Assembly (NCBI RefSeq): GCF_900240305.1
Contig: NZ_LT964854.1
Location: forward strand, 1,488,001-1,552,000
Source: Ottowia massiliensis
GTDB lineage: Bacteria; Pseudomonadota; Gammaproteobacteria; Burkholderiales; Burkholderiaceae_C
Direction: 5' to 3'
DNA: 64,000 nt
The translations under genes were made by a program, and so were the position numbers. Of the stretch, positions 34,308 to 42,970 are shown piece by piece (the first letter of the stretch is position 1; each line of letters opens with the position of its first letter). Below the pieces are notes generated by a model, which was not told where the DNA came from, ran no database searches, and saw only the letters and a program-made list of their open reading frames with translations.

Positions 34308-34720
34308 CCACTACCCTTGACAAAGTGCTCTACACCGCCCGCACGCACACCACCGGCGGCCGCGACGGCCAGGCACGCAGCGATGATGGCCGCCTGCAAG
34401 TCACCCTCAGCTCGCCTGGACAAGGCACGGGAACCAACCCCGAGCAAATGTTTGCAGCGGGCTATTCGGCCTGCTTCATTGGCGCCATCAAGGTCGTGGC
34501 GGGCAAGCAGAACGTCACTCTGCCCGCCGATCTGGCGGTGGATGCCGAAGTCGATCTCGGCCCTACCGTTCATGGCTTTGGCATTGCCGTGCGCCTGACG
34601 GTCAGCCTGCCCGGCATCGACCGCGCCGCTGCGCAGACCCTGGTGGATGGCGCGCACCAGGTTTGCCCTTATTCCAATGCCACGCGCGGCAATATCCCCG
34701 TGGAAATCAAGCTGGCCTGA
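34304..34720 (+). CDS. ohr: Organic hydroperoxide resistance protein Ohr
   Basis: 138 residues, OsmC/Ohr family thiol peroxidase that reduces organic and fatty-acid hydroperoxides. The two catalytic Cys are in GYSACFIGA (peroxidatic, about 58) and QVCPYSNATRGN (resolving, about 124); the conserved Arg in DGRLQV-type and Glu region are present. Normal length. Located directly after its regulator ohrR. Confidence 0.95.
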   Translation: MTTTLDKVLYTARTHTTGGRDGQARSDDGRLQVTLSSPGQGTGTNPEQMFAAGYSACFIGAIKVVAGKQNVTLPADLAVDAEVDLGPTVHGFGIAVRLTVSLPGIDRAAAQTLVDGAHQVCPYSNATRGNIPVEIKLA

Positions 34721-34750
34721 TGCTTTTAGGAGCAAGTCGGAGCGGGTTCA

Positions 34751-34827
34751 TTTTGCTCTTTTACCAATAGCATGATTCCCAGATTCGACTAGGACATCAA
34801 GGGATTTTGGCTCCTCAAATTTGCTCC
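34751..34827 (-). repeat. Interspersed repeat, copy R10 (internally rearranged)
   Basis: Both boundary words are intact on the minus strand (GGAGCAAAT and AGAGCAAAA) and the length is 77 bp. Internally, however, the ACTAGGACATCAA word (34788-34800) is in plus orientation and the rest is diverged. An extra boundary-like word GGAGCAAGT lies at 34729-34737. It is 90 bases before tRNA-Ser. Confidence 0.65.
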
Positions 34828-34917
34828 TGTTTCAAAAGCGGTCTTCCGATTGTTCCGGTTTGGCGCTTCCTGCGGCGCCATTGCCGTGTCCGCTAGAATC
34901 CGCCGCTTGCCCTTTGC

Positions 34918-35008
34918 GGAGAGATGGCAGAGTGGTCGAATGCGCCGGACTCGAAATCCGGTATACGGTTCTCCCGTATCGAGGGTTCGAATCCCTCTCT
35001 CTCCGCCA
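34918..35008 (+). tRNA. tRNA-Ser (anticodon CGA)
   Basis: Acceptor GGAGAGA pairs with TCTCTCC, the anticodon loop is CTCGAAA (CGA), a long class II variable arm follows (TACGGTTCTCCCGTA), then T-arm GAGGG-TTCGAAT-CCCTC, discriminator G and encoded CCA. All parts of a serine tRNA are present. Followed by a terminator. Confidence 0.97.
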
Positions 35009-35029
35009 CTTGCCGCGCTCATGCGCCGA

Positions 35030-35053
35030 AACGCCCGCAAGGGCGTTTTTTTA
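35030..35053 (+). terminator. Terminator after tRNA-Ser
   Basis: Stem AACGCCC/GGGCGTT with a GCAA loop and seven T. It also overlaps the 3' end of the convergent small gene. Confidence 0.85.
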
Positions 35054-35308
35054 TGGCTGCGCGCCTGGCGTTGGGTCCGGCCCGTCTTCCGCCGCTGTCT
35101 GTCTGCGCTTGCTGCGGCGCAGCCAGCCGAACCACACGCATGCCAGCACGGGCGCGGCCAGGCAGGCAGAGGCGAGCCAGTCGCCAAAGCCGCCTTCGCT
35201 GAACAGGGCCGCCGTCAGGCCCGTGAGAGTGACAAAGGCCAGCGCCAGAGGCCATCCCCATAGACGCCAGAAGCCCTGACGGGCCGAAGCCTGTTTTTCG
35301 TGCGTCAT
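35051..35308 (-). CDS. Small membrane protein, function unknown
   Basis: 85 residues with two hydrophobic helices (about 17-35, WGWPLALAFVTLTGLTAAL, and about 45-63), a basic segment WLRRSKRRQ and a Pro/Asp-rich tail. A strong ribosome binding site (AGGAGG, 7 bases before ATG 35308 on the minus strand) supports it. I do not recognise the family; two-helix proteins of this size are common next to PepSY or oxidase genes, which are not seen here. Confidence 0.65.
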   Translation of the reverse strand: MTHEKQASARQGFWRLWGWPLALAFVTLTGLTAALFSEGGFGDWLASACLAAPVLACVWFGWLRRSKRRQTAAEDGPDPTPGAQP

Positions 35309-35483
35309 GCCGCCTCCTGGATGTTTTTGCTATGGGCCGCCTTGCCGCTCTTTTTCTGCCACGAATCAGTCCGCTGCCTGGCACGATGGGAGAGCGCGTT
35401 GAACAAGGCCCGTGGCGCTTGCATGGGCCAGCCGCCGTCGTTGCCGAAGTGCTTGGGCGTCAGGACTGTTGGGCAGACAAAAA

Positions 35484-35527
35484 CGCCGCCAGCGCCCGTG
35501 GATAGGGCGCTGACAGCTATCGAAATT
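35484..35527 (+). repeat. Hairpin-containing intergenic repeat (second subtype)
   Basis: GCCAGCGCCCGTGGATAGG followed by GCGCTGACAGCTATCGAAAT. The stem AGCGCCC/GGGCGCT (35491-35497 with 35505-35511) and the CAGCTATYGAAA word resemble a Comamonadaceae intergenic repeat I recall. It is related in layout to the 78 bp family but shorter here. Confidence 0.45.
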
Positions 35528-35574
35528 GCAGCGAACTGGCGGAAAGGCTGCCACGGGGCACACGGGGCAGATGA

Positions 35575-36006
35575 TCAGCGAATGAGCAGCACGGGCGTGC
35601 TGCAACTGGCCAGCACCTTGGTGCTGACAGAACCCATGACGAGCTTGCTCAAAGGGCTGTGGCCGCGCGCGCCCATGACGATGAGGTCGAATTGGCCCTG
35701 CTCGGCGTATTTGGCGATTTCTTCGCCCGCGCTGCCAATGGCGGCCACGGTGGCGGGCGTTGCGCCATGCTGGGCCATGAATTTGGCAACGGGGTCAAGC
35801 ACCTTGGCGGCCTCTTCGGCGTAGTAGCCGTCCACCATTTCCTTGCTCAGGGCGGCGCGGGCGCGCGGGGGCAGGGTGGCCTGCACGGTGATGACGGTGT
35901 AGGCATGCCGGGCGCCGTTGCCCAGCAGCTCATCGTGCGCGGCCAGGTAGGCCAGCATTTTCTTGGTGTAGGGGCTGCCATCGACGGCGAGAAGGATTTT
36001 CATCAT
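35575..36006 (-). CDS. Universal stress protein
   Basis: 143 residues, UspA fold. N-terminal MMKILLAVDGSPYTKKML carries the conserved Asp, and the ATP-binding loop GARGHSPLSKLVMGSVS matches G-x2-G-x9-G-S, so it is the ATP-binding type. ATG 36006 (Met-Met) has AGGAG upstream. It lies 3' of hflC in the same orientation with a gap holding a degenerate repeat. Confidence 0.92.
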   Translation of the reverse strand: MMKILLAVDGSPYTKKMLAYLAAHDELLGNGARHAYTVITVQATLPPRARAALSKEMVDGYYAEEAAKVLDPVAKFMAQHGATPATVAAIGSAGEEIAKYAEQGQFDLIVMGARGHSPLSKLVMGSVSTKVLASCSTPVLLIR

Positions 36007-36055
36007 GTCGTGCTCTCCTGTCTGGATTTCAGAATCTGTTCGCGGCCTGGCCATT

Positions 36056-36117
36056 CAAAAAAAGGGCAAAAACGGCTCCAGTCCTTTGAATACGGGCGCG
36101 GGCAGCTATCAAAACAA
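36056..36117 (+). repeat. Degenerate intergenic repeat related to the 35484 subtype
   Basis: CGGCTCCAGTCCTTTGAATA followed by GCGGGCAGCTATCAAAA, between usp and hflC. Shares the GCAGCTATCAAAA end with the 35484 copy. Confidence 0.4.
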
Positions 36118-36140
36118 CAGCATCTTTCCGGGACTGGCCT

Positions 36141-37031
36141 TCAAGGTCTGGCGGCAGGGCCAGCCTGCATGCCCTTGAAAAAGTCAGAGGCCGCAGGGTC
36201 GATGACCAGAACGTCGCCCTGTTGGCCGACGCTGGCGCGCCAGGCGTCCAGGCTGCGCCAGAACTGGGCAAATTGCGGATCTTTGCCAAAGGCCTCGGCG
36301 TAGGCGGCGTTGGCGGCGCTGTCGCCTTCGCCCTTGATTTTCTGGGCTTCGCGGTAGGCGTCGGCCAGGATGACTTCGCGCTGGCGATCGGCTTCGGCGC
36401 GAATTTGCTCGCCTTCGGCGGCGCCCGTGGCGCGCAGCTCCTTGGCCACGCGCTCGCGTTCGGCTTCCATGCGGCGGTAGACGTCGCTGGTGATGGATTC
36501 GGCGTAGTCGATGCGGGTGATGCGCACGTCGGTGACGTCGATGCCCCAGGGCTTGCTGCCCCGCACGGCGCCGAGCACTTCTTTTTTGACGTCGGCCATC
36601 ATTTCGTCGCGCCGGGAAGAAAGCAGCTCGCGCACGTTGCGGCGGTTGATTTCTTCCTGGAAGGCGTTGCGCACCACGCGGTTGAGCTGCTGCGCGCCCG
36701 CGCCTTCGCTGGTGCTGCCGAAGTTGCGCACGTAGGCTTGCGGGTCGGTGATGCGCCAGCGCGCGTACCAGTCGATGACGATGCGCTGTTTTTCCTTGGT
36801 GAGCAGCGGTTGCAGGTCCTGGCTGTCGAGGGTGAGCAGGCGCTTGTCGATGTAGGCGACGGTCTGGATGAGGGGAATCTTGCCGTACAGGCCCGGTTCG
36901 TTGATGACGCGCTGGATTTGGCCGAACTGGTAGACCACGCCGAACTGGCGCTGGTCCACCACGAACAGGCTGGAGGCCAGCGCGGCCAATGCGAGCAAGA
37001 AGCTGGCGCCGATGAATCCGGTTTTGTTCAT
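36141..37031 (-). CDS. hflC: HflC protease modulator
   Basis: 296 residues. Membrane-anchored N-terminal helix (about 5-24, GFIGASFLLALAALASSLFVV), then an SPFH/band 7 domain (VDQRQFGVVYQFGQIQRV) and a coiled-coil region rich in Glu/Arg/Ala (EAERERVAKELRATGAAEGE). With HflK it forms the large complex around the FtsH protease in the inner membrane. It follows hflK after 21 bases. Confidence 0.95.
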   Translation of the reverse strand: MNKTGFIGASFLLALAALASSLFVVDQRQFGVVYQFGQIQRVINEPGLYGKIPLIQTVAYIDKRLLTLDSQDLQPLLTKEKQRIVIDWYARWRITDPQAYVRNFGSTSEGAGAQQLNRVVRNAFQEEINRRNVRELLSSRRDEMMADVKKEVLGAVRGSKPWGIDVTDVRITRIDYAESITSDVYRRMEAERERVAKELRATGAAEGEQIRAEADRQREVILADAYREAQKIKGEGDSAANAAYAEAFGKDPQFAQFWRSLDAWRASVGQQGDVLVIDPAASDFFKGMQAGPAARP

Positions 37032-37052
37032 GGAAGGCGGGTGGTCGGTGGG

Positions 37053-38477
37053 TTAGCGGTAGTCGCGGCTGCGGGCGTTGTCGCGCGCGCGGGTGTCGGG
37101 GGCGTAGGTTGCTGCGGCAGGCGCTTGCGCGGGCTGGGCGGCTTGGGCGTTCGCGGAGCTTGCGGCCTGGCTTGCGGCGGCGCTGCCGGCTTCGCCGGGT
37201 GCGCTGGTTTGCTGCATGAGCTTGTCCAGCGGCAGGTAAAGCAGGTTGCCGCCGGCGCGGCTGTCCACCAGCACTTTGCGGGCGCGGGCGTAGATGTCCT
37301 GCATGGCGTCCAGATACATGCGCTCGCGCGTGACTTGCGGCGCTTTCTGGTACTGGGCCAGCACGGCGGCAAAGCGCTGGGCGTCGCCTTCGGCCTGGGC
37401 GGTGATGCGGGCCTTGTAGCCTTCGGCTTCTTGCGTGAGGCGGGCGGCGGCGCCTTTGGCGCGGGGCACCACGTCGTTGGCGTAGGCCTGCGCCAGGTTT
37501 TTGGCGCGCTCGCGTTCCTGGTTGGCCTTGTTCACGTCGTCAAACGCGGCTTTCACCTGCTCGGGCGGCTGCGCGCCGCCTTGCTGCATGTTCACGGCGA
37601 TGACTTCAATGCCGATGCGGTAGCGGTCCAGGATTTTCTGGGTCAGCTCGCGCACGCGGGGGGCGATCTGGTCGCGCTCTTCCGACAGGGCAGCGTCCAT
37701 CTTCATGTTGCCCAGCACTTCGCGCACGGCGCTTTCGCTGGCCTGGCGAAGGGCGTCGTCGGGGAGCTTGCTTTCAAACAGGTAGGCGCGCGCGTCGCTC
37801 AAGCGGTATTGCACGGCGAACTTGACTTCGACGATGTTTTCGTCGGACGTGAGCATGGCCGAGGTGCGCAGGCCAGTGGCGGGGATGATGATGTCGCCGC
37901 CCACATCGACCGAGCGGATTTGCGTGACATTGACGGTTTCCTGCCGCTGAATGGGCCAGGGCAGCCGCCAGTGCAGGCCCGCGTCCATCACGGTGGAGTG
38001 GTATCGGCCGAACTGGGTGATGACGGCGTTTTGCCCTTCTTGCACGATGAAAAAGCCCGTGCCCAGCCACACGAGCGCGGCTGCGCCTGCCAGCAGGGCC
38101 AGGCCCGCGCCCGCGCTGCCGGGCGAAACCGGTGAAGAAGGCGAAGAGCGGCCACGGCGGCCAGGCGGCGGGCCGCCGCCGAAAAGGCCGCCGAGCTTGC
38201 GGCTGAAGTCGTTCCACAGCTCATCCAGATCAGGCGGCTGCTGGCCGCCGCCAGACGAATGCGGGCGGGGCAGCTCTGGCGGCTGCGGGCGCTGGGGGTC
38301 TTGCGGCTGGCCGCCTTCAGCGCCTTCGGGAGGCGGGCTGGCGTTGGACTCGTCAGGGCGGTCTTCATGGCCCCGGCCCCAGCGCGGGTCATTCAGGTTG
38401 AGCGTGGCGGCGGGGCGGCGGCCCGGGAGGCGGCCCGAGAAGCGGGCCAAAAGGGAAGAAAACAGGCTGGATGTCAT
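37053..38477 (-). CDS. hflK: HflK protease modulator
   Basis: 474 residues. The Pro/Gly-rich cytoplasmic N-terminus (HSSGGGQQPPDLDELWNDFS is the HflK N-terminal signature) is followed by a helix (about 117-137), an SPFH domain (GFFIVQEGQNAVITQFGRY) and a coiled coil (RERAKNLAQAYANDVVPRAK). The C-terminal tail is Ala/Gln/Pro-rich. ATG 38477 overlaps the hflX stop (ATGA). Confidence 0.95.
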   Translation of the reverse strand: MTSSLFSSLLARFSGRLPGRRPAATLNLNDPRWGRGHEDRPDESNASPPPEGAEGGQPQDPQRPQPPELPRPHSSGGGQQPPDLDELWNDFSRKLGGLFGGGPPPGRRGRSSPSSPVSPGSAGAGLALLAGAAALVWLGTGFFIVQEGQNAVITQFGRYHSTVMDAGLHWRLPWPIQRQETVNVTQIRSVDVGGDIIIPATGLRTSAMLTSDENIVEVKFAVQYRLSDARAYLFESKLPDDALRQASESAVREVLGNMKMDAALSEERDQIAPRVRELTQKILDRYRIGIEVIAVNMQQGGAQPPEQVKAAFDDVNKANQERERAKNLAQAYANDVVPRAKGAAARLTQEAEGYKARITAQAEGDAQRFAAVLAQYQKAPQVTRERMYLDAMQDIYARARKVLVDSRAGGNLLYLPLDKLMQQTSAPGEAGSAAASQAASSANAQAAQPAQAPAAATYAPDTRARDNARSRDYR

Positions 38478-39793
38478 GCGTCTGGCAAAAACCGGGGATC
38501 GCCGGGCGTGCAAGCGGAAGGGAAATGGGGCGGATTGTGCCCAAGCGTTTCAGATGCAGATTCAGACGCAGGCTGGGCTTGCGGCAGCCGCGCCGTCTGG
38601 CCGTGCGGCCTGGCCCATTCGGACAAAGCCGCGCGCAACCCGGGCAGGCCCTCGCCGCTGCGGGCGCTGACGAACAGGCGCGGCAGGCGGCGGCCTTCCA
38701 TTTCCATGCTGCCCGCCAGTTGTGCGGGGCGCTGGCTTTCGGGCAGCGCGTCGAGCTTGTTGAAGATGAGCCACTGCGGCACGTCAGCCGCGCCAATTTC
38801 GCCCAGCACGCGGCGCACTTCATCCATTTGCTCGAGGTGGCCGGGGTTGGAAGCATCCACCACATGCAGCAGCAAATCGGCATCGGCCGCCTCCTGCAAA
38901 GTGGCCTCGAAGGCTTCAATCAGGCCGTGCGGCAAATCGCGGATGAAGCCCACGGTGTCAGACAGGGAAACGACGCGCCCGGCCGCCCAGCCTGTTTCTG
39001 TGCCGGCTCCGTCTGCTCCGCTGGCTTCGTCCGCGCCCGCCAGATAGAGCTGGCGCGTGGTGGTGTCCAGCGTGGCGAAAAGCTGGTCGGCAGCGTAGGC
39101 GCGCGCCTTGGTCAGCGCATTGAACAAGGTGGACTTGCCCGCGTTGGTGTAGCCCACGAACGAGACGGAAAGCGTCTCGCGCCGCTGGCGCTGGCGGCGC
39201 TGCGTCTGGCGCTGGCGTTTGACTTTGGCCAGGCGCTCCTTGGTGCGCTTGATGGCCTCGCCAATCATGCGGCGGTCCAGCTCGATCTGCGTTTCGCCGG
39301 GGCCGCCGCGCGTGCCTATGCCGCCTTGCTGGCGCTCCAGGTGGCTCCAGCGGCGCACCAGGCGCGTGGCCAGGTATTGCAGGCGGGCCAGCTCCACTTG
39401 CAGCTTGCCCTCGTGGCTGCGGGCGCGCTGCGCGAAGATGTCCAGAATGATCAGCGTGCGGTCATTGACGGGCAGCCCGATGGCCTGTTCCAGATTGCGC
39501 TGCTGCACGGGCGAGAGCGCCTGATCGAACAGCACCTCCTTTGCGCCATGCTCAATGGCCAGCATGCGGATTTCCTCGGCCTTGCCGCTGCCCACGAACA
39601 AGGCGGCATCGGGCGCGCGCCGCTTGCAGGTGATGCGCGCCACGGGGTTCAGGCCCGCCGTGGCGGCCAGCAGGCCCAGCTCCTGCAAACCGGCATCGAA
39701 ATGAGGCTCGCCAAAGTCCACGCCTACCAGCACGGCGGCTGGCGGCGCTTCAGCGGCGCGGGAGGAAGTGAAGGAAGAGGCGTTTGAAGTCAA
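38474..39793 (-). CDS. hflX: GTPase HflX (ribosome-splitting/recycling)
   Basis: 439 residues. N-terminal HflX domain (VGSGKAEEIRMLAIEHGAKE; LFDQALSPVQQRNLEQAIG), a coiled coil, then the G domain with G1 GYTNAGKSTLFNAL (about 218), G3 DTVGFIRDLP and G4 NKLD. It rescues stalled ribosomes, especially in heat stress. Lies in the hfq-hflX-hflK-hflC order found in many proteobacteria. Confidence 0.96.
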   Translation of the reverse strand: MTSNASSFTSSRAAEAPPAAVLVGVDFGEPHFDAGLQELGLLAATAGLNPVARITCKRRAPDAALFVGSGKAEEIRMLAIEHGAKEVLFDQALSPVQQRNLEQAIGLPVNDRTLIILDIFAQRARSHEGKLQVELARLQYLATRLVRRWSHLERQQGGIGTRGGPGETQIELDRRMIGEAIKRTKERLAKVKRQRQTQRRQRQRRETLSVSFVGYTNAGKSTLFNALTKARAYAADQLFATLDTTTRQLYLAGADEASGADGAGTETGWAAGRVVSLSDTVGFIRDLPHGLIEAFEATLQEAADADLLLHVVDASNPGHLEQMDEVRRVLGEIGAADVPQWLIFNKLDALPESQRPAQLAGSMEMEGRRLPRLFVSARSGEGLPGLRAALSEWARPHGQTARLPQAQPASESASETLGHNPPHFPSACTPGDPRFLPDA

Positions 39794-39862
39794 GGTATCT
39801 GAAGAAAGAGTCCGGGGCCGCTGTGCGCAGGCTTTGTCATGAGACGGATTGCTACTGAAAGG

Positions 39863-39939
39863 GAAGCTGATTTAGGGGCCTTAAAAAGCCGCTTGTCGCG
39901 TGTATAGCGTGAAAGCTTGCTACAAATGAAGGAGCTAAT
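39863..39939 (+). repeat. Interspersed repeat, copy R11 (degenerate)
   Basis: Boundary words GAAGCTGAT and GGAGCTAAT are 77 bp apart. The interior (GGGGCCTTAAAAAGCCGCTT, then GAAAGCTTGCTACAAATG) is only loosely like the consensus. Between hfq and hflX. Confidence 0.6.
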
Positions 39940-40067
39940 TGAAGGTGCGCCTTCGCCTGTTTGCCTGAGCCGTGCGGAGCGGGCAGGCGAATGAGCCGCC
40001 AGAAACGGCAAACGCTCCTGGATCAGGAGCGTTTGAGGCGGTCATGCCGGGCGCGGGAGGGCGGTTT

Positions 40068-40319
40068 TCACGGCGCTTCGGCGGCGGGCGTTTCGGCTGC
40101 CATGGAGAAGCTGACGGCGCGGCCCGGCACGATGGTGGAAATGGCGTGCTTGTAAACCATTTGCGTGACGGTGTTGCGCAGCAGCACGACGTATTGGTCA
40201 AACGACTCAATCTGCCCTTGCAGCTTGATGCCATTGACCAGGTAGATGGACACCGGCACGTGCTCGCGGCGCAGGGTGTTGAGGAAGGGGTCTTGGAGGA
40301 GTTGTCCTTTGTTGCTCAC
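40068..40319 (-). CDS. hfq: RNA chaperone Hfq
   Basis: 83 residues. Sm1 motif LLQDPFLNTLRREHVPVSIY with NGIKLQGQIESFDQYVVLL, and Sm2 YKHAISTIVP, are intact. Gln8-, Phe42-, Tyr55- and Lys56-type RNA-contact residues are present. It starts with GTG (product reads MSNKGQLLQD as usual) behind CGGAGAATATC; an in-frame ATG 18 bases earlier is not needed. It mediates sRNA-mRNA pairing. Confidence 0.96.
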   Translation of the reverse strand: MSNKGQLLQDPFLNTLRREHVPVSIYLVNGIKLQGQIESFDQYVVLLRNTVTQMVYKHAISTIVPGRAVSFSMAAETPAAEAP

Positions 40320-40375
40320 GATATTCTCCGTGTTCAAAAGTAGTGGAAAGGAAGCTACACCATAGCACGGGGTTT

Positions 40376-40396
40376 CAGAGCCTGTCTGGCTCCGCG
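40376..40396 (+). repeat. Short intergenic motif AGCCTGTTCAAAG, copy f (weak)
   Basis: AGAGCCTGTCTGGCTCCGCG between der and hfq; only the first half matches. Confidence 0.25.
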
Positions 40397-40469
40397 CGTG
40401 AAGCCCGCGCCAACGCGGCAGCCGCTGGCATCTGGGGATGCGGGCCGCCGCTTCAAGAGGGGCCGTGCG

Positions 40470-41816
40470 TCAGGGCGCCTTGTCCGCATAGGGGTTGCGG
40501 GCGCTTTTCAGCTCGATGCGCAGCGGCGTGCCTGTCAGATCGAACGCCTTGCGAAAGCGTCCTTCCAGGTAGCGCTTGTAGGCGTCGGTCACGCCTTCGA
40601 GCGAGTTGCCGTGAATGACGACGACGGGCGGGTTCATGCCGCCCTGGTGCGCGTAGCGCAGCTTGGGGCGGTACATGCCGCTGCGCTTGGGGGCCTGGAA
40701 CTGCACGGCTTCATGCAGCAGGCGCGTGAGCTGCGGCGTGGGCAGCTTGCGCATGGCGGCCTGGCGGGCGCGGGCAATGGCGCCCCACAGCGGGGCCAGG
40801 CCCTGGCGCTTTTGGGCAGAGATGAAATGCAGCTCGGCGAACTTCATGAAGGCCAGCCGCGCCTCGATGCTGCGCTGCACGAGCTGGCGCTGGTAGGCGT
40901 CCACCGCGTCCCATTTGTTCACGGCCAGCACCACGGCGCGGCCCGTTTCGTGGATGAAGCCGGCAATGTGCGCGTCCTGGTCGGTCACGCCTTGCGTGGC
41001 GTCCAGCAGCAAAAGAACGACGTTGGCCGATTCAATGGCCTGCAAGGTTTTGACGACGGAGAACTTTTCCACGGCCTCGAACACGCGGCCCTTGCGGCGC
41101 AGGCCCGCCGTGTCGATCAGCTCGAACATCTGGCCGCCGCGCTCGAAGGGCACGGTGATGGCGTCGCGCGTGGTGCCGGGCAGGTCAAAAGCCACCAGGC
41201 GCTCTTCGCCCAGCCAGGTGTTGATGAGCGTGGATTTGCCCACGTTGGGGCGGCCCGCCACGGCCAGGCGGATGGGGCTGTGATCGTCTTGCGCCGGCTG
41301 TTCGTCATCAGGCTCGGGCAGGCCCAGCGCGTCCAGCGCGCGGTCGAGCATGGAGCGCACGCCCTGCCCGTGGGCGGCGGAGACGGCGATGACTTCGCCC
41401 AGCCCCAGTTCGTAGAACTCGGCCAGCTGCGCGCCTTCGCGCATGCCTTCGGCCTTGTTGGCCACCAGCAGGCAGGGCTTGCCCAGGCGGCGCAGTTCAT
41501 TGGCGATGTCGTGGTCTTGCCCGGCCAGGCCCGCGCGCGCGTCCACCACGAAGATGACGGCATCGGCCTCGGCAATGGCCTGCCGCGTCTGGCGGGCCAT
41601 TTCGCGAAAGATGCTGCCTTCGCCCGCTTCCGGCTCGAAGCCACCGGTGTCGATCACGATGTATTCGCGCTGCCCCATGCGGCCCGTGCCGTAGTGGCGG
41701 TCGCGCGTGAGGCCCGCAAAGTCGGCCACGATGGCGTCGCGGCTTTTGGTCAGGCGGTTGAACAGCGTGGATTTGCCCACATTGGGCCGTCCCACAAGGG
41801 CCAGAACGGGTTTCAT
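40470..41816 (-). CDS. der: Ribosome-assembly GTPase Der (EngA)
   Basis: 448 residues with the diagnostic tandem G domains: G1 of domain one GRPNVGKSTLFNRL (about 9) and of domain two GRPNVGKSTLINTW (about 185), each with its DTGGF or DTAGL and NKAE or NKWD motifs. The C-terminal KH-like domain ends in RNPYADKAP. Essential for 50S maturation. ATG 41816 gives the usual MKPVLALVGRPN start. Confidence 0.97.
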   Translation of the reverse strand: MKPVLALVGRPNVGKSTLFNRLTKSRDAIVADFAGLTRDRHYGTGRMGQREYIVIDTGGFEPEAGEGSIFREMARQTRQAIAEADAVIFVVDARAGLAGQDHDIANELRRLGKPCLLVANKAEGMREGAQLAEFYELGLGEVIAVSAAHGQGVRSMLDRALDALGLPEPDDEQPAQDDHSPIRLAVAGRPNVGKSTLINTWLGEERLVAFDLPGTTRDAITVPFERGGQMFELIDTAGLRRKGRVFEAVEKFSVVKTLQAIESANVVLLLLDATQGVTDQDAHIAGFIHETGRAVVLAVNKWDAVDAYQRQLVQRSIEARLAFMKFAELHFISAQKRQGLAPLWGAIARARQAAMRKLPTPQLTRLLHEAVQFQAPKRSGMYRPKLRYAHQGGMNPPVVVIHGNSLEGVTDAYKRYLEGRFRKAFDLTGTPLRIELKSARNPYADKAP

Positions 41817-41842
41817 CGCGCGCGCAGCCTGCAATCAGTCCA

Positions 41843-42970
41843 TCAGTCGGGGCGGAAGGCGAACACGCCGCCGGAGCGGGTGACAGCCACCAGCGCGCCG
41901 CCTGCCGCCACGGGCGCGGCGGCAATGGGCGAGCCGTCGGTTTTCAGCCGGTTGACGGGGCTGCCGTCTTCGCGCGAGAGCATGTGCAGCCAGCCTTCTT
42001 CATCGCCCACGATGACCGAGCGGCCCAGCGCCAGCGGCGCTGTCAGGCGCCGCCAGAGCAGCTCTTTGGTGCTCCAGATGCGCTCGCCAGTGGCGGCCTT
42101 CCAGGCCACCAGCTGGCCGTCGGACTCCGCGCCGAACAGGCTTTGCTCGTTGCCGCGCACGCCTGCATCGCCCTTGGCGGGCTTGTTCCACAGCAGCTTG
42201 CCGCTGGCTACGTCCACGCAGCCCACGGCGGCCTGAAAGGCGCGGGCGCAAATGACGCTGCCTTGCCGGCTCACGGGGCCGACCAGATCGACGAGTTTTT
42301 CCACATCGTTCACGCCGCGCGCAGCGGCCAGCGGCACTTCCCAGCGGGAAGCGCCCGTGTCCGGATCCACGCCCGCCAGGCGGCCCGACAGGCCCGCCAC
42401 CAGCGTGTTGCCCACGGCCAGCAGCACGCCCGACTGGCGCAGCACCAGCGGCTCGGCCTGGCGGTCGGCGTGCCACAGGCGCGCGCCCGTGCGGCCATCC
42501 AGCGCCGTGAGCGAGCGGTCAGCGCCCAGCACGAACACGCGCCCGCCCGCCACCAGCGGCGCGGTGTAGCTTTGCGTGCCCAGCTTGTGTTTCCAGAGCA
42601 CGCGGCCCTCGGCCAGCGCTACCACTTGGTTGCTGCGGGTGACCACGGCGCTGGTGTGGCCGTCGCTGCCCACGCCGGCGGTGAGCGCGTCGCCTGCGTT
42701 CGCGCTCCACAGGCGCTGGCCGTTGGCGGCGTCAAACTCGGCCACCGTGCCGTCATCGGCGGCCAGCACCACGCGATTGCCCAGCACTTGCGGCTGCAAG
42801 GGGAAATTGACCGTGCTGCCGAGCTTGGCCGCCCATGCCTGGCTGACGTCAATCACGGGATCAATGGCTTGCAGCTTGGCCGGTTCAGGCCGGGGCGAGC
42901 CAGACGAGCACGCCGCCAGCAGCGCGGCGGCCAGCGCGGCGGCGCAGAGGGAAAAACGCGGGGCTTTCAT
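41843..42970 (-). CDS. bamB: Outer-membrane assembly lipoprotein BamB
   Basis: 375 residues. Lipobox LLAAC (Cys about 21) predicts a lipoprotein. The rest is an eight-bladed PQQ-type beta-propeller (repeats such as VLAADDGTVAEFDAANGQRL, LTALDGRTGARLWHAD and CVDVASGKLLWNKPA). It is part of the BAM complex that inserts beta-barrel proteins. It overlaps the upstream gene (ATGA) and lies 26 bases before der, the standard order. Confidence 0.95.
   Translation of the reverse strand: MKAPRFSLCAAALAAALLAACSSGSPRPEPAKLQAIDPVIDVSQAWAAKLGSTVNFPLQPQVLGNRVVLAADDGTVAEFDAANGQRLWSANAGDALTAGVGSDGHTSAVVTRSNQVVALAEGRVLWKHKLGTQSYTAPLVAGGRVFVLGADRSLTALDGRTGARLWHADRQAEPLVLRQSGVLLAVGNTLVAGLSGRLAGVDPDTGASRWEVPLAAARGVNDVEKLVDLVGPVSRQGSVICARAFQAAVGCVDVASGKLLWNKPAKGDAGVRGNEQSLFGAESDGQLVAWKAATGERIWSTKELLWRRLTAPLALGRSVIVGDEEGWLHMLSREDGSPVNRLKTDGSPIAAAPVAAGGALVAVTRSGGVFAFRPD

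Noticed and set aside
36222..38135. Long plus-strand open frame (637 codons) opposite hflC/hflK
   Set aside because: It is the antisense shadow of two clearly conserved genes; high GC at third positions keeps the opposite strand open. No ribosome binding site or recognisable domain.
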